Shown here one piece after another: positions 8,485 through 16,452 of a stretch of DNA of 64,000 nt. Origin of the DNA: Streptomyces sp. SAI-127. Lineage in GTDB: Bacteria > Actinomycetota > Actinomycetes > Streptomycetales > Streptomycetaceae. The notes below the pieces were generated by a model. That model was given only the letters and a program-made list of their open reading frames with translations, was not told the origin of the DNA and made no database searches. The stretch is from NCBI RefSeq assembly GCF_029894425.1, contig NZ_JARXYJ010000001.1:1488001-1552000 (forward strand), given 5' to 3'. Position 1 is the first letter of the stretch, and the number at the start of each line of letters is the position of its first letter. A program made the position numbers and the translations under genes.

Positions 8485-8520
8485 CCCGCCGTACGGCGGG
8501 CAGGTTCCGCCGTACGGCGG
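8485..8520. promoter_or_regulatory. Twin palindromic operator between terC-like gene and hydrolase
   Basis: CCCGCCGTACGGCGGG (8485-8500) and CCGCCGTACGGCGG (8507-8520) are perfect palindromes with centres exactly 21 bp apart, two helical turns, on the same face of the helix. They lie 70-105 bp upstream of the hydrolase and 143-178 bp upstream of the TerC-family start. No regulator gene is adjacent, so the binding protein is unknown. Confidence 0.7.
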
Positions 8521-8589
8521 CATCCAGGACGGACGCCGTTGCCCTGATCATGACGCCACGAGCCGCCGCGCCCCGCGTGAGGAGAAGCC

Positions 8590-9567
8590 ATGACCTATGT
8601 GCCGCCCCCGTTCGACCCCGAGCTCAGTGCCGCCCTGGATCTGATCAAGGACGTGATCTCGCCCGGTCTCACCGTGGACGAGATCGACGTCGTGCGCCAG
8701 GGACCGGGCATCGAGATGCTGGCCGACCTGGACCTGACGCTGGACGGGTTCTTCGAGGTGGAGGACCGGTCGGTGCCGGGACCCGCGGGCGCCCCCGAGA
8801 TCTCGCTGCTGATCTGCCGCCCCACCGGTCCGGCGTCCGCGGGCACCGGGCGTCCGGTGATCTACCACGTCCACGGCGGCGGCATGATCCTCGGCAACAA
8901 CCGGGTCGGGGTGGACGGTCCGCTGGCCTGGGCGAAGGAACTGGACGCGGTGGTGGTGTCGGTGGAGTACCGGCTGGCGCCCGAACATCCGCATCCGGCA
9001 CCGGTCGAGGACGTCTACGCCGGGCTCGTGTGGACCTCCGAGCACGCCAAGGAGCTGGGCGGCGACCCCGAGCGGATCGTGATCGCCGGTGCGAGCGCGG
9101 GTGGCGGGCTGTCGGCGGCGCTGGCGCTGCTCACCCGGGACCGCGAGGGGCCGCGGCCGATGGGACAGCTGCTGATGTGCCCGATGCTGGACGACCGCAA
9201 TGACAGCCACTCGACGTATCAGATGGCGGGCCTGGGGGTGTGGGACCGGACGGCCAACGAGACGGGCTGGACGGCGTTGCTGGGTGAACTGCGGGGCGGC
9301 CCCGACGTTCCGGCGTACGCGGCGCCTGCCCGGGCCGAGGACCTGTCGGGACTGCCGCCGGCCTTCCTCGACGTGGGGTCGGCGGAGACGTTCCGGGACG
9401 AGGTCGTCGCGTACGCCTCGCGGATCTGGCAGGCGGGCGGGGTGGCGGAGCTGCATGTGTGGCCGGGAGGCTTCCACGGGTTCGACGGGTTCGCTCCGCA
9501 GGCGGCGTTGTCCCAGGCGGCGCGGGCGGCGCATGTGGGGTGGCTGCGGAGGTTGCTGGGCAGTTAG
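8590..9567 (+). CDS. Alpha/beta-hydrolase (hormone-sensitive-lipase type esterase)
   Basis: Cytosolic carboxylesterase of 325 aa. The oxyanion-hole motif HGGGM lies at about residues 95-99, the nucleophile serine in GASAGGG at about 161-167, the acid near DVGSAETFRDE (about 260) and the histidine in GGFHGFDGF (about 292), the classic HSL/GDXG-family triad. The ATG at 8590 follows GAGGAG. It stands alone on the plus strand, divergent from the TerC-family gene, and is followed by repeat copy B. Substrate unknown; acyl esters of small alcohols are typical for the family. Confidence 0.9.
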   Translation: MTYVPPPFDPELSAALDLIKDVISPGLTVDEIDVVRQGPGIEMLADLDLTLDGFFEVEDRSVPGPAGAPEISLLICRPTGPASAGTGRPVIYHVHGGGMILGNNRVGVDGPLAWAKELDAVVVSVEYRLAPEHPHPAPVEDVYAGLVWTSEHAKELGGDPERIVIAGASAGGGLSAALALLTRDREGPRPMGQLLMCPMLDDRNDSHSTYQMAGLGVWDRTANETGWTALLGELRGGPDVPAYAAPARAEDLSGLPPAFLDVGSAETFRDEVVAYASRIWQAGGVAELHVWPGGFHGFDGFAPQAALSQAARAAHVGWLRRLLGS

Positions 9568-9616
9568 GGGTCGTGTGGTCGGAGGCGCGGACGGAAGCCT
9601 CGCGTGCGGATGTCGG

Positions 9617-9770
9617 GCTACTGCGGCTCCGTCGCGGCTGGTCGCGCGGCCACGTGGCGGAGCCACACATGTCCCAACGGGGCGGAGCCACACATGTCCC
9701 CACGGGTGGAGCCAGGCATCCCCACATGGTGGAGCCGCACATGTCACAGTCCCGCGCCTCGTGGGGGCGC
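9617..9770 (+). repeat. Dispersed intergenic repeat, copy B, with tandem internal expansion
   Basis: The start (GCTGGTCGCGC followed by CCACGTGGCGGAGCC) matches copies A and C, but the middle GGCGGAGCC(A/G)CACATGTCCC block is present four times, at 9656, 9681, 9705 and 9728 (period 23-25 bp, third unit degenerate), before the CCCGCGCC end. It fills most of the gap between the hydrolase and the PucR-like gene. Confidence 0.75.
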
Positions 9771-9800
9771 TTCGCGTCCACCATGGCGCACCATGGGCGT

Positions 9801-10790
9801 ATGAAAGAGCTGGCCGGGCGCCTCACCGCGCTGGATCCGGATGCCGGTGCCGCCGTCCGGGTCATCGCCTACTTCGATCGGCTGTCCGAGGCCCGCGCGG
9901 GGCTGGAGGCGCTGGTGCGGGGGGCCGCCGTACTGGCCGGAGTGCCCGCCCGGCTGGTCGATGCCGAGCGGCGGGTGCAGGTGCGGGTCGAGGCCGACGG
10001 GACGCGCCGGGACTCCGGGGTGCCGCCGGATCCCGGGTGGCCCACGACCGCGCTCGCGCCCGGTGGGGCCGCCGCGCTGTGGCTGGAGCGCGCGGAGGCG
10101 GCGCCCAGTGTGGTCGACGCGGTGATTCTGGAGCGCGCCGCGGGGGCCGTACGGCTCGTGCTGGACCGTACGCGGGGACGCGCGCCCGTCGATGATCCGG
10201 CGCTGGTCGAGACCGTGCTGGATGCCACGGCACCCGAGGCCGCCCGGTTGCACGCGGCGCGTGGGCTCGGGCTGGAGCCCACGGCGTCCGCGCGTGCGCT
10301 GGCCCCGTTCGGCGGGCGGCCCCGGGTCGTGGCCGGGCGGGCGGACGCCGAACTGCCCGCGGGGCGGGTCGGGGTGGGGCCCGCCGTGCCCGTGCTCGAT
10401 CTGCCGCGGTCCTGGGCGGAGGCCCGCACCGCGCTGCGGTTCACCGCGGAGGGCACGGCTCAGGATCCCGGACCGAAGATCGTGTACGCCGGAGAACTGG
10501 GCGGCGTCGCGCTCCTGGCCGACCTCGTCGCGCCGGGCGCCGAGCCGCCGCCCGACGTCCAGGCGCTGGAGGCGGCGGGGGCGGCCACGCCCTGGCTGCT
10601 CGGCACGCTGCACGCCGTGGTCTCGACGGCGAGCCTGCGTGCGGCTGCCGCCGAGATCAACGTCCACCACTCCACCCTCCAGGACCGGCTGTCCCACGCG
10701 GAGCATCTGCTGGGCTGGCCCTTGCGCACACCTCAGGGGCGACTGCGGCTGCAACTGGCCCTGACCATGAGGCACTTGGCACGGTCGTAG
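9801..10790 (+). CDS. PucR-type helix-turn-helix regulator
   Basis: Putative transcriptional regulator of 329 aa. The C-terminal segment (AAAEINVHHSTLQDRLSHAE, about residues 285-304, followed by LRTPQGRLRLQLALTMRHL) is the PucR/CdaR-type HTH that forms the end of these proteins; the N-terminal two thirds are alanine-rich and resemble the GAF-like or GGDEF-like region of short PucR relatives. The ATG at 9801 was chosen; an ATG at 9783 is in frame. The stop is 13 bp from that of the convergent 117-aa protein. No clear target gene. Confidence 0.75.
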   Translation: MKELAGRLTALDPDAGAAVRVIAYFDRLSEARAGLEALVRGAAVLAGVPARLVDAERRVQVRVEADGTRRDSGVPPDPGWPTTALAPGGAAALWLERAEAAPSVVDAVILERAAGAVRLVLDRTRGRAPVDDPALVETVLDATAPEAARLHAARGLGLEPTASARALAPFGGRPRVVAGRADAELPAGRVGVGPAVPVLDLPRSWAEARTALRFTAEGTAQDPGPKIVYAGELGGVALLADLVAPGAEPPPDVQALEAAGAATPWLLGTLHAVVSTASLRAAAAEINVHHSTLQDRLSHAEHLLGWPLRTPQGRLRLQLALTMRHLARS

Positions 10791-10803
10791 CGGGAGCTCA
10801 GGG

Positions 10804-11157
10804 TCAGCGGAACTCGTGCACGACCTCGATCACGCCGACGATGTGCGCGTTGAACTCGTCGAGCTCCTCGGCCGGGACCCACAGTTCGAGGATCGTGCGG
10901 CCACCCGCCTGCTGGACGGGATAGCGGGTCAGGAAGTCCGACTCGACCTCGAAGCGGGTCACGAAGCCGGCGCCGTCGTGCTTGACGTTCCAGTCCCTGG
11001 CGATCCTGATCGCGTAGTCCTCGTCGAGGACCGGGTAGAAGATCGGCTGCTCGGGCAGCCTCGGCGGCCAGGCACGCCAGTCGAGCTCCCGGACCAGGTC
11101 CAGCTCCTTGGGGCCGGTCGGGCGCCAGAGGGTCGTGGTGGAGGGCCGGGTCGTCAT
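10804..11157 (-). CDS. Conserved hypothetical protein (117 aa), MarR-linked
   Basis: Small cytosolic protein of 117 aa, beginning MTTRPSTTTLWRPTGP. Its aromatic, proline-rich blocks (WRAWPPRLPEQPIFYPVL; LELWVPAEELDEFNAHIVG) belong to a family common in Streptomyces that databases often label ADP-ribosylation/crystallin J1; I see no ADP-ribosyl hydrolase active site, so that label is doubtful. It is divergent from the MarR gene at 11296 and shares a gap with a MarR-type palindrome, so it is probably under MarR control. Confidence 0.75.
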   Translation of the reverse strand: MTTRPSTTTLWRPTGPKELDLVRELDWRAWPPRLPEQPIFYPVLDEDYAIRIARDWNVKHDGAGFVTRFEVESDFLTRYPVQQAGGRTILELWVPAEELDEFNAHIVGVIEVVHEFR

Positions 11158-11186
11158 CGGAGTCGCTCTCTGCGGATGCGGTTCTG

Positions 11187-11205
11187 ATAGTTGCGCGCGC
11201 ACTAT
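11187..11205. promoter_or_regulatory. MarR-type operator
   Basis: ATAGTTGCGCGCGCACTAT: 5-bp outer arms ATAGT/ACTAT around a GC-rich, nearly symmetric centre. It sits 29 bp upstream of the 117-aa gene and 91 bp upstream of the MarR gene. The TAGTTGC half-site shape is common for MarR-family sites. Confidence 0.6.
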
Positions 11206-11249
11206 AGAAGCAGACGCAGGAAGTTTCAGCGATGCAATATCCTGGGCGT

Positions 11250-11281
11250 ATCCGTATCGGGACGGATCCGTATCGGGACGG
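11250..11281 (+). repeat. Perfect 16-bp tandem direct repeat in MarR leader
   Basis: ATCCGTATCGGGACGG occurs twice without a gap (11250-11265 and 11266-11281), immediately before the GGAGGA region of the MarR gene at 11296. It could be a recent duplication or a direct-repeat regulatory site. Confidence 0.8.
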
Positions 11282-11295
11282 AGGAAGCAGGCCCC

Positions 11296-11754
11296 ATGAC
11301 CGCCACAGACCCCGCACTGACCGCCCTCGCCCAGGGCTGGTGCGCGCTCTCCCTGCTGCACGGACGGATCGAGGCCCACATCGAGCGCGCCCTGCAGGCC
11401 GGACACGACCTCAGCGTGCGCGAGTACTCCCTGCTCGACGTCCTGGGCCGCCAGCACGACGGCGAGGGCGGACATCTGCAGATGAAGCAGGTCGCCGACG
11501 CCGTCGTTCTCAGCCAGAGCGCCACGACCCGCCTGGTCACCCGCCTCGAGGACCGCGGCCTGCTCTCCCGCTACCTCTGCCCCACCGACCGCCGCGGCAT
11601 CTACACCGACGTCACCGACGCGGGCCGCACCCTCCTCGAACAAGCCCGCCCCACCAACGAGAAGGCCCTCCGCGAAGCCCTCGACCAGGCGGCCACGAAC
11701 CCCGAACTCGCCCCTCTCGTACGAGCCCTCGAAGCCCACGGCGTGCCGGCCTGA
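11296..11754 (+). CDS. MarR-family regulator
   Basis: Winged-helix MarR regulator of 152 aa. The recognition region reads LQMKQVADAVVLSQSATTRL (about residues 57-76) and the wing LCPTDRRGIYTDVTDAG (about 94-110). The ATG at 11296 gives MTATDPALTA; a longer reading from 11191 would run through the operator and the tandem repeat, so it is rejected. It is divergent from the 117-aa gene at 11157 and likely represses both. Confidence 0.9.
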   Translation: MTATDPALTALAQGWCALSLLHGRIEAHIERALQAGHDLSVREYSLLDVLGRQHDGEGGHLQMKQVADAVVLSQSATTRLVTRLEDRGLLSRYLCPTDRRGIYTDVTDAGRTLLEQARPTNEKALREALDQAATNPELAPLVRALEAHGVPA

Positions 11755-12084
11755 CCCGGACGCCGTTCACACGGTGACCGCCTCGCCCGCGGCCATCGCG
11801 ACGGTGCCCGGCGAGACATCCGCGCCGCGGCCGCGTCCGTCGACACCCGGACGTCCTTGCGGAGCAACGGCCCGGCGTGGGCGGCGCTGCGCTGTCCGTA
11901 CTGCGGATGGCGCTGCACGCGACAGGCTCAGTGGCGCCAAGGCCACCTACCGGGTGCACCGGGTTGAAGGTGCGAGGACCGTCGAGTTCCGGGAGGAATT
12001 GGCGCTGACCGCCACGGGCAGGGTCTTGAGGGACCAGCGGTGATGGAAAGCGCCGCGTTTCGCGCAGACGGACGGAGATTGAGC
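11755..12084. other. 330-bp gap with decayed coding sequence
   Basis: No intact gene. The right part holds the acyl-CoA ligase remnant described separately; the rest shows short frames without recognisable domains. It separates the MarR unit from the CoA-transferase unit. Confidence 0.5.
11935..12043 (+). pseudogene. Remnant of an acyl-CoA synthetase C-terminus
   Basis: A short plus-strand frame ends with RTVEFREELALTATGRVLRD and a stop at 12041-12043. This resembles the C-terminal end of AMP-forming acyl-CoA ligases (family pattern V-F-x-D-E-L-P-x-T-A-T-G-K-V-x-R), with the preceding LSGAKATYRVHRV in place of the usual L-A-G-Y-K-V-P-R. The essential Lys is Arg here and no adenylation domain precedes it. 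It sits upstream of a CoA transferase/acyl-CoA dehydrogenase set, where a ligase would make sense. Short match, so only moderately sure. Confidence 0.4.
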
Positions 12085-12351
12085 GTGACGACGAACCAGG
12101 CCACCGCCCCGGGCGAGGACATCTCACTCACTCGGATGGAGCGTCTCGACGAGGAGATCATCGCGCTGCTCGCGCGCCGCCGCGAGATGGCTCAGGAGCT
12201 CCCCGCCCCGACCCGGGCCCGCGCCGTCGACCCCGGCTTCGTGGAGGCCGTACGGGAGATCACGGACCGCTACCGACAGGAGCTCGGCGGGGCGGGTGAG
12301 CTCGTCGCCCGCGCGGTCATGGTCCTGTGCCATCCGGGCCGCCAGAGCTGA
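12085..12351 (+). CDS. Small AroQ-like helical protein (88 aa)
   Basis: Small all-helical protein. LDEEIIALLARRREMAQEL resembles the first helix of type II (AroQ) chorismate mutases, and FVEAVREITDRYRQELGGAG its second. The connecting loop (PAPTRARAVDPG) lacks the Lys of the canonical active site, so mutase activity is doubtful. The GTG at 12085 (VTTNQATAPG) is preceded by GGAG; starts at 12040-12043 are in frame but would overlap the ligase remnant. Function unknown. Confidence 0.55.
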   Translation: MTTNQATAPGEDISLTRMERLDEEIIALLARRREMAQELPAPTRARAVDPGFVEAVREITDRYRQELGGAGELVARAVMVLCHPGRQS

Positions 12352-12368
12352 GCCATGCTCGGCCGAAG

Positions 12369-12379
12369 GGCCGTACAAA
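12369..12379 (+). promoter_or_regulatory. GGCCGTACAAA motif, upstream copy
   Basis: This 11-bp motif recurs at 12469-12479, inside the promoter of the CoA-transferase gene, exactly 100 bp downstream. It may be a distal binding site for the operon's GntR regulator. Confidence 0.35.
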
Positions 12380-12449
12380 GTGGCCGTGGGTGATCTCGCC
12401 GACAGGCCTGAGGTGGCGAAGAGCACAGGTCGTGGGGCTGTGGCAGCCG

Positions 12450-12487
12450 TTGACACCCTCCTGGATTTGGCCGTACAAAAGGCCCCA
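12450..12487 (+). promoter_or_regulatory. Leaderless promoter of the CoA-transferase operon
   Basis: TTGACA at 12450-12455, an 18-bp spacer and TACAAA at 12474-12479. The expected transcription start falls at or next to the ATG at 12487, and there is no well-placed ribosome site, so the mRNA is probably leaderless. The -10 overlaps the second GGCCGTACAAA motif, consistent with repression at this site. Confidence 0.6.
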
Positions 12488-13680
12488 TGAGCGTGCCGCA
12501 GCTTCCCCTGTCCGGGGTCACGGTGGTCAGCCTGGAGCAGGCCGTGGCCGCGCCCTACGCCACCCGGCAGCTGGCCGACCTCGGCGCCAGGGTGATCAAG
12601 GTGGAGCGGCCGGGCGAGGGTGACTTCGCCCGCCGCTACGACACGACCGTGCACGGCCACTCCAGCTACTTCGTGTGGCTCAACCGGTCCAAGGAGTCGC
12701 TCACGCTCGACCTCAAGGACCCGCGCGGTCTTGAGATCCTGCACCAACTCCTCGACGGCGCCGACGTGTTCGTACAGAACCTGGCTCCGGGCGCGGCCGA
12801 CCGGCTGGGCCTGGGCGTGGACGTTCTCGCCGAGCGTTGGCCGCGGCTGATCCCGTGCACGATCTCCGGATACGGCACCGACGGGCCGTGGGCGGACCGC
12901 AAGTCGTACGACCTGCTCGTACAGTGCCAGACGGGCCTGGTGTCGCTGACCGGGACCGCCGAGGAGACCGCACGGGTCGGGATCTCGGTCGCCGACATCG
13001 CAGCCGGGATGTACGCCTACAGCGGCGTCCTCACCGCCCTGTACACCCGGGCCACCACCGGCAGGGCCCACCCGGTGGAGGTGTCGCTGTTCGAGGCACT
13101 GGCCGAGTGGATGGGCCAGCCGGCCAATTACACGCGTTACGGCGGAAGCCAGCCGCCGCGTCTGGGCACCCAGCACGCCACCATCGCCCCGTACGGCGCC
13201 TTCACCGCCGCCGACGGCAAGGACGTGCTCTTCTCCATCCAGAACGAACGCGAGTGGCTCGCCCTCTGTACACATTTCCTACGACGGCCCGAGCTGGCCG
13301 GGGATCCGCGCTTCGCCACCGGCTCCGCCCGGGTCGCCCACCGCGAGGAACTCAACGCCGTGGTCGCCGAGCGGATCGCACGCTCCGACGCCGGGAAGGT
13401 CTTGAAGGACCTGGAGGACATCGGCATCGCCTGCGCCGGGGTGAATGACGTCGCCGCGTTCCTCGACCACCCGGTGCTGGCCGCCCGCGGCCGCTGGCAC
13501 GAGGTCGCCGTTCCCGGCGGGGCCACGGTGGAGGCGCTGCTGCCCCCGGCCGACCTCGCGGGACTGCCCGCCCGCATGGACCCGGTCCCGGCCGTGGGCG
13601 AGCACACCGAGGCGATCCTCACGGAGCTCGGCCGTACCGGCGACGACATCGCGGCGCTGCGCGCCGACGCGGTCGTCTGA
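12487..13680 (+). CDS. CaiB/BaiF family (class III) CoA transferase
   Basis: Moves CoA from an acyl-CoA donor to a carboxylic acid. At 397 aa it shows LSGVTVVSLEQAVAAPYATR (about 8-27), GARVIKVERPGEGDFAR (about 33-49), NRSKESLTLDLK (about 66-77), and the catalytic aspartate in GISVADIAAGMYAYSG (about 162-177). It heads an operon with an acyl-CoA dehydrogenase, a GntR regulator and both ETF subunits. The set resembles the CaiB-CaiA-FixAB logic of carnitine reduction or a short/branched acyl-CoA oxidation route; the substrate cannot be named. Confidence 0.9.
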   Translation: MSVPQLPLSGVTVVSLEQAVAAPYATRQLADLGARVIKVERPGEGDFARRYDTTVHGHSSYFVWLNRSKESLTLDLKDPRGLEILHQLLDGADVFVQNLAPGAADRLGLGVDVLAERWPRLIPCTISGYGTDGPWADRKSYDLLVQCQTGLVSLTGTAEETARVGISVADIAAGMYAYSGVLTALYTRATTGRAHPVEVSLFEALAEWMGQPANYTRYGGSQPPRLGTQHATIAPYGAFTAADGKDVLFSIQNEREWLALCTHFLRRPELAGDPRFATGSARVAHREELNAVVAERIARSDAGKVLKDLEDIGIACAGVNDVAAFLDHPVLAARGRWHEVAVPGGATVEALLPPADLAGLPARMDPVPAVGEHTEAILTELGRTGDDIAALRADAVV

Positions 13681-13707
13681 GCCCTCGGACCGGAGGAGAC
13701 ACGAGCG

Positions 13708-14874
13708 ATGAGCGTCCTGGACATCCTCTCCGACGACGAGCGTCTCGTCGTACGGACCGTGCGCGAGTTCGTCGACAGAGACGTCCGGCCCGTCGTCCGG
13801 GAACTGGAGCACAGCGACACCTACCCCGAGCACCTCATCGAGAGGATGAAGGAACTCGGCGTCTACGGCCTGGCCATCCCCGAGGAGTACGGCGGCAACC
13901 CCGTCTCCACGCCCTGCTTCGTCCTGGTCACCGAGGAACTCGCGCGCGGCTGGATGAGTCTGGCCGGGGCGATGGGCGGCCACACCGTCGTCGCCAAGCT
14001 GCTCCTCCACTTCGGGACCGAGGAGCAGAAGAGCCGCTGTCTGCCGAGGATGGCCACCGGAGAGCTCCGCGCCACCATGGCGCTGACCGAGCCGGGCGGC
14101 GGCAGCGATCTCCAGTCGATCACCACTGTCGCCCGCCGCGAGGGCGACGAGTACGTCGTCGACGGGGCGAAGACCTGGATCACCAACTCCCGCCGCTCCG
14201 GGCTGATCGCCCTCCTCTGCAAGACGGATCCGACCGCCGAACCGCGCCACACGGGCATCTCCGTGCTGCTCGCCGAACACGGTCCCGGCCTTGTCGTCTC
14301 CCGAGACCTGCCCAAGCTCGGCTACAAGGGCGTGGAGAGCTGCGAGTTGAGCTTCGAGGGCTACCGGGCGCCCGTCGACGCCCTGTTGGGCGGCGTGGAG
14401 GGACGCGGTTTCGCCCAGATGATGAAGGGGCTGGAGACCGGACGGCTCCAAGTCGCCGCCCGTGCCCTGGGCGTGGGGCGGGCCGCGCTGGAGGACTCGC
14501 TGCGCTACGCCCAGGAGCGCGAGAGCTTCGGCAAGCCGATCTGGCGTCACCAGGCGATCGGCACCTACCTCGCCGACATGGCGACCAAGCTGACGGCCGC
14601 CCGCCAACTCGTGCTGTACGCGGCCCGGGAGGCCGATGCCGGACGCCGGGTCGACATGGAGGCCGGCATGGCCAAGCTGTTCGCGTCCGAGACGGCGATG
14701 GAGCTCGCTCTCAACGCCGTACGGATTCATGGCGGTTACGGGTACTCCACCGAGTTCGACGTCGAGCGGTACTTCCGGGACGCGCCGCTGATGATCGTCG
14801 GCGAGGGGACCAATGAGATCCAACGCAACGTGATCGCGGCTCAGTTGGTGGCGCGGGGTGGTCTGGATGGCTGA
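13708..14874 (+). CDS. Acyl-CoA dehydrogenase
   Basis: FAD enzyme of 388 aa introducing an alpha,beta double bond into an acyl-CoA and passing electrons to ETF. Family motifs are MALTEPGGGSDL (about 130-141), a KTWITNS flavin-site segment (about 157-163), RIHGGYGYSTEFDVERYFRD (about 338-357) and the catalytic glutamate in VGEGTNEIQRN (about 362-372). It starts 27 bp after the CoA transferase. Its TGA overlaps the GntR start, indicating translational coupling. The electron acceptor EtfAB is encoded just downstream. Confidence 0.92.
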   Translation: MSVLDILSDDERLVVRTVREFVDRDVRPVVRELEHSDTYPEHLIERMKELGVYGLAIPEEYGGNPVSTPCFVLVTEELARGWMSLAGAMGGHTVVAKLLLHFGTEEQKSRCLPRMATGELRATMALTEPGGGSDLQSITTVARREGDEYVVDGAKTWITNSRRSGLIALLCKTDPTAEPRHTGISVLLAEHGPGLVVSRDLPKLGYKGVESCELSFEGYRAPVDALLGGVEGRGFAQMMKGLETGRLQVAARALGVGRAALEDSLRYAQERESFGKPIWRHQAIGTYLADMATKLTAARQLVLYAAREADAGRRVDMEAGMAKLFASETAMELALNAVRIHGGYGYSTEFDVERYFRDAPLMIVGEGTNEIQRNVIAAQLVARGGLDG

Positions 14875-15613
14875 GCAGAACCAGCGCGACAGCATCTACC
14901 TGCGGCTGGCACGGGAGTTGCGGGCGGCGATCCTGCGCCAGGACTTCCCGGAGGGGGTGCGGCTGCCGACCGAGGCCGAGCTGGCCGACCGGTTCGGGAT
15001 CAGCCGCCAGACCGTACGGCGGGCATTCCAGGACCTCGTCGCCGAGGGGCTGGTGCACCGGGTGCCGGGCCGGGGCACTTTCGCCACCCCCCGTGAGGAG
15101 CAGTACCTGCGTCAGTTCGGTTCGGTGGACGACCTGATGGGCCTGTCCATCGACACCCGCATGCAGGTCGTCACGCCCCTGCACCGACGGGTCGACGTCG
15201 ACGCGGCGGGACGGCTGGGTCTGCACAGCGACCGGGTGCACAAGGTCGCTTTCCTACGGCTGCACGAGGACACCGCGTTCTGCCACACCTCAGTGTTTCT
15301 GCCGCCGGAGGTCGGCCGCCTTCTGGAGTCGGTCCCGGAACTGGCCGGGCCCGGCACCGCCGGTGCCACCACGGTCATCGGACTGCTCGACGAACGGCTG
15401 CCCGAGCCCATCGCCGAGGCCGAGCAGAGCATCACGGTCGCGGCGGCCGACGCCGGGATCTCCGGACACCTCGGGTGCGAACCGGGCCGTGCGCTGCTGC
15501 GCATCGACCGGGTCTACCAGTCGGCGGCCGGACGGCTCGTGGAGCTGGCCGTCAGTCACTTCCTGCCCGAGCACTACTCGTATCGCGTACGGCTGCGGCG
15601 CAGCGGACGCTGA
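14867..15613 (+). CDS. GntR-family regulator with UTRA domain
   Basis: HutC-subfamily GntR regulator of 248 aa. The N-terminal winged HTH is LPTEAELADRFGISRQTVRRAFQDL (quoted in two parts: LPTEAELADRFGIS and RQTVRRAFQDL; about residues 34-58), followed by a UTRA ligand domain ending YQSAAGRLVELAVSHFLP. The ATG at 14867 lies inside the last codons of the acyl-CoA dehydrogenase. It is embedded between enzyme genes and probably represses this operon; its ligand is probably the substrate or an acyl-CoA intermediate. Confidence 0.9.
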   Translation: MAEQNQRDSIYLRLARELRAAILRQDFPEGVRLPTEAELADRFGISRQTVRRAFQDLVAEGLVHRVPGRGTFATPREEQYLRQFGSVDDLMGLSIDTRMQVVTPLHRRVDVDAAGRLGLHSDRVHKVAFLRLHEDTAFCHTSVFLPPEVGRLLESVPELAGPGTAGATTVIGLLDERLPEPIAEAEQSITVAAADAGISGHLGCEPGRALLRIDRVYQSAAGRLVELAVSHFLPEHYSYRVRLRRSGR

Positions 15614-15645
15614 TGTTCCCCACCCGAAAGAATCAGGAGAAGACC

Positions 15646-16431
15646 TTGAGCTTGAGGATCGTTGTCACTGTGAAGTACGTGCCCGACGCCACCGGCGACC
15701 GGCACTTCGCCGATGACCTGACCGTCGACCGGGACGACGTGGACGGTCTGCTCTCCGAGCTCGACGAGTACGCGGTCGAGCAGGCGCTGCAGATCGCCGA
15801 AGCAGCGGACGATGCCGAAGTCACGGTGGTCACCGTGGGCCCCGAGGACGCCAAGGACGCGCTGCGCAAGGCCCTGTCGATGGGTGCCGACAAGGCCGTC
15901 CACGTCGAGGACGACGACCTGCACGGCACCGACGCCCTCGGCACCTCGCTGGTGCTGGCCAAGGCGATCGAGAAGGCCGGTTACGACCTGGTGATCTCCG
16001 GTATGGCCTCCACCGACGGCACCATGGGCGTGGTTCCGGCGCTGCTGGCCGAGCGTCTGGGTGTGCCGCAGGTGACCCTGCTGTCCGAGGTGACGGTCGA
16101 GGGCGGCACGGTCAAGGGCCGCCGCGACGGCGACTCCGCCACCGAGCAGCTGGAGGCCTCGCTGCCGGCGGTGGTGTCGGTGACCGACCAGTCGGGCGAG
16201 GCGCGTTACCCCTCCTTCAAGGGCATCATGGCGGCGAAGAAGAAGCCGGTGCAGGCCTGGGACCTGTCCGACCTGGACCTGGAGGCCGAGCAGGTCGGCC
16301 TGGAGGGCTCCTACACCACGGTCGACTCCGCCACGGAGCGCCCGGCCCGTACCGCGGGCACGATCGTCAAGGACGAGGGCGAGGGCGGCAAGCAGCTCGC
16401 CGAGTTCCTCGCAAGCCAGAAGTTCATCTGA
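15646..16431 (+). CDS. etfB: Electron transfer flavoprotein beta subunit
   Basis: ETF beta subunit, 261 aa, the usual length. It starts LSLRIVVTVKYVPDATGDRH from a TTG at 15646 with AGGAG 6 bp upstream. DYDLVISGMASTDG-type AMP/adenine-binding segment is seen as YDLVISGMASTDGTMGVVPA (about 109-128). It partners EtfA to carry electrons from the upstream acyl-CoA dehydrogenase to ETF:quinone oxidoreductase, which is not in the window. Start codon TTG could lower its expression relative to EtfA. Confidence 0.93.
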   Translation: MSLRIVVTVKYVPDATGDRHFADDLTVDRDDVDGLLSELDEYAVEQALQIAEAADDAEVTVVTVGPEDAKDALRKALSMGADKAVHVEDDDLHGTDALGTSLVLAKAIEKAGYDLVISGMASTDGTMGVVPALLAERLGVPQVTLLSEVTVEGGTVKGRRDGDSATEQLEASLPAVVSVTDQSGEARYPSFKGIMAAKKKPVQAWDLSDLDLEAEQVGLEGSYTTVDSATERPARTAGTIVKDEGEGGKQLAEFLASQKFI

Positions 16432-16452
16432 GTCAACAGGAGTTGCATTCCC

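Noticed and set aside
8343..8589. Possible Mn2+ (yybP-ykoY) riboswitch upstream of the TerC-family gene
   Set aside because: TerC genes can carry it, but I find no conserved L1/L3 loop sequences; the only structure is the twin DNA palindrome.
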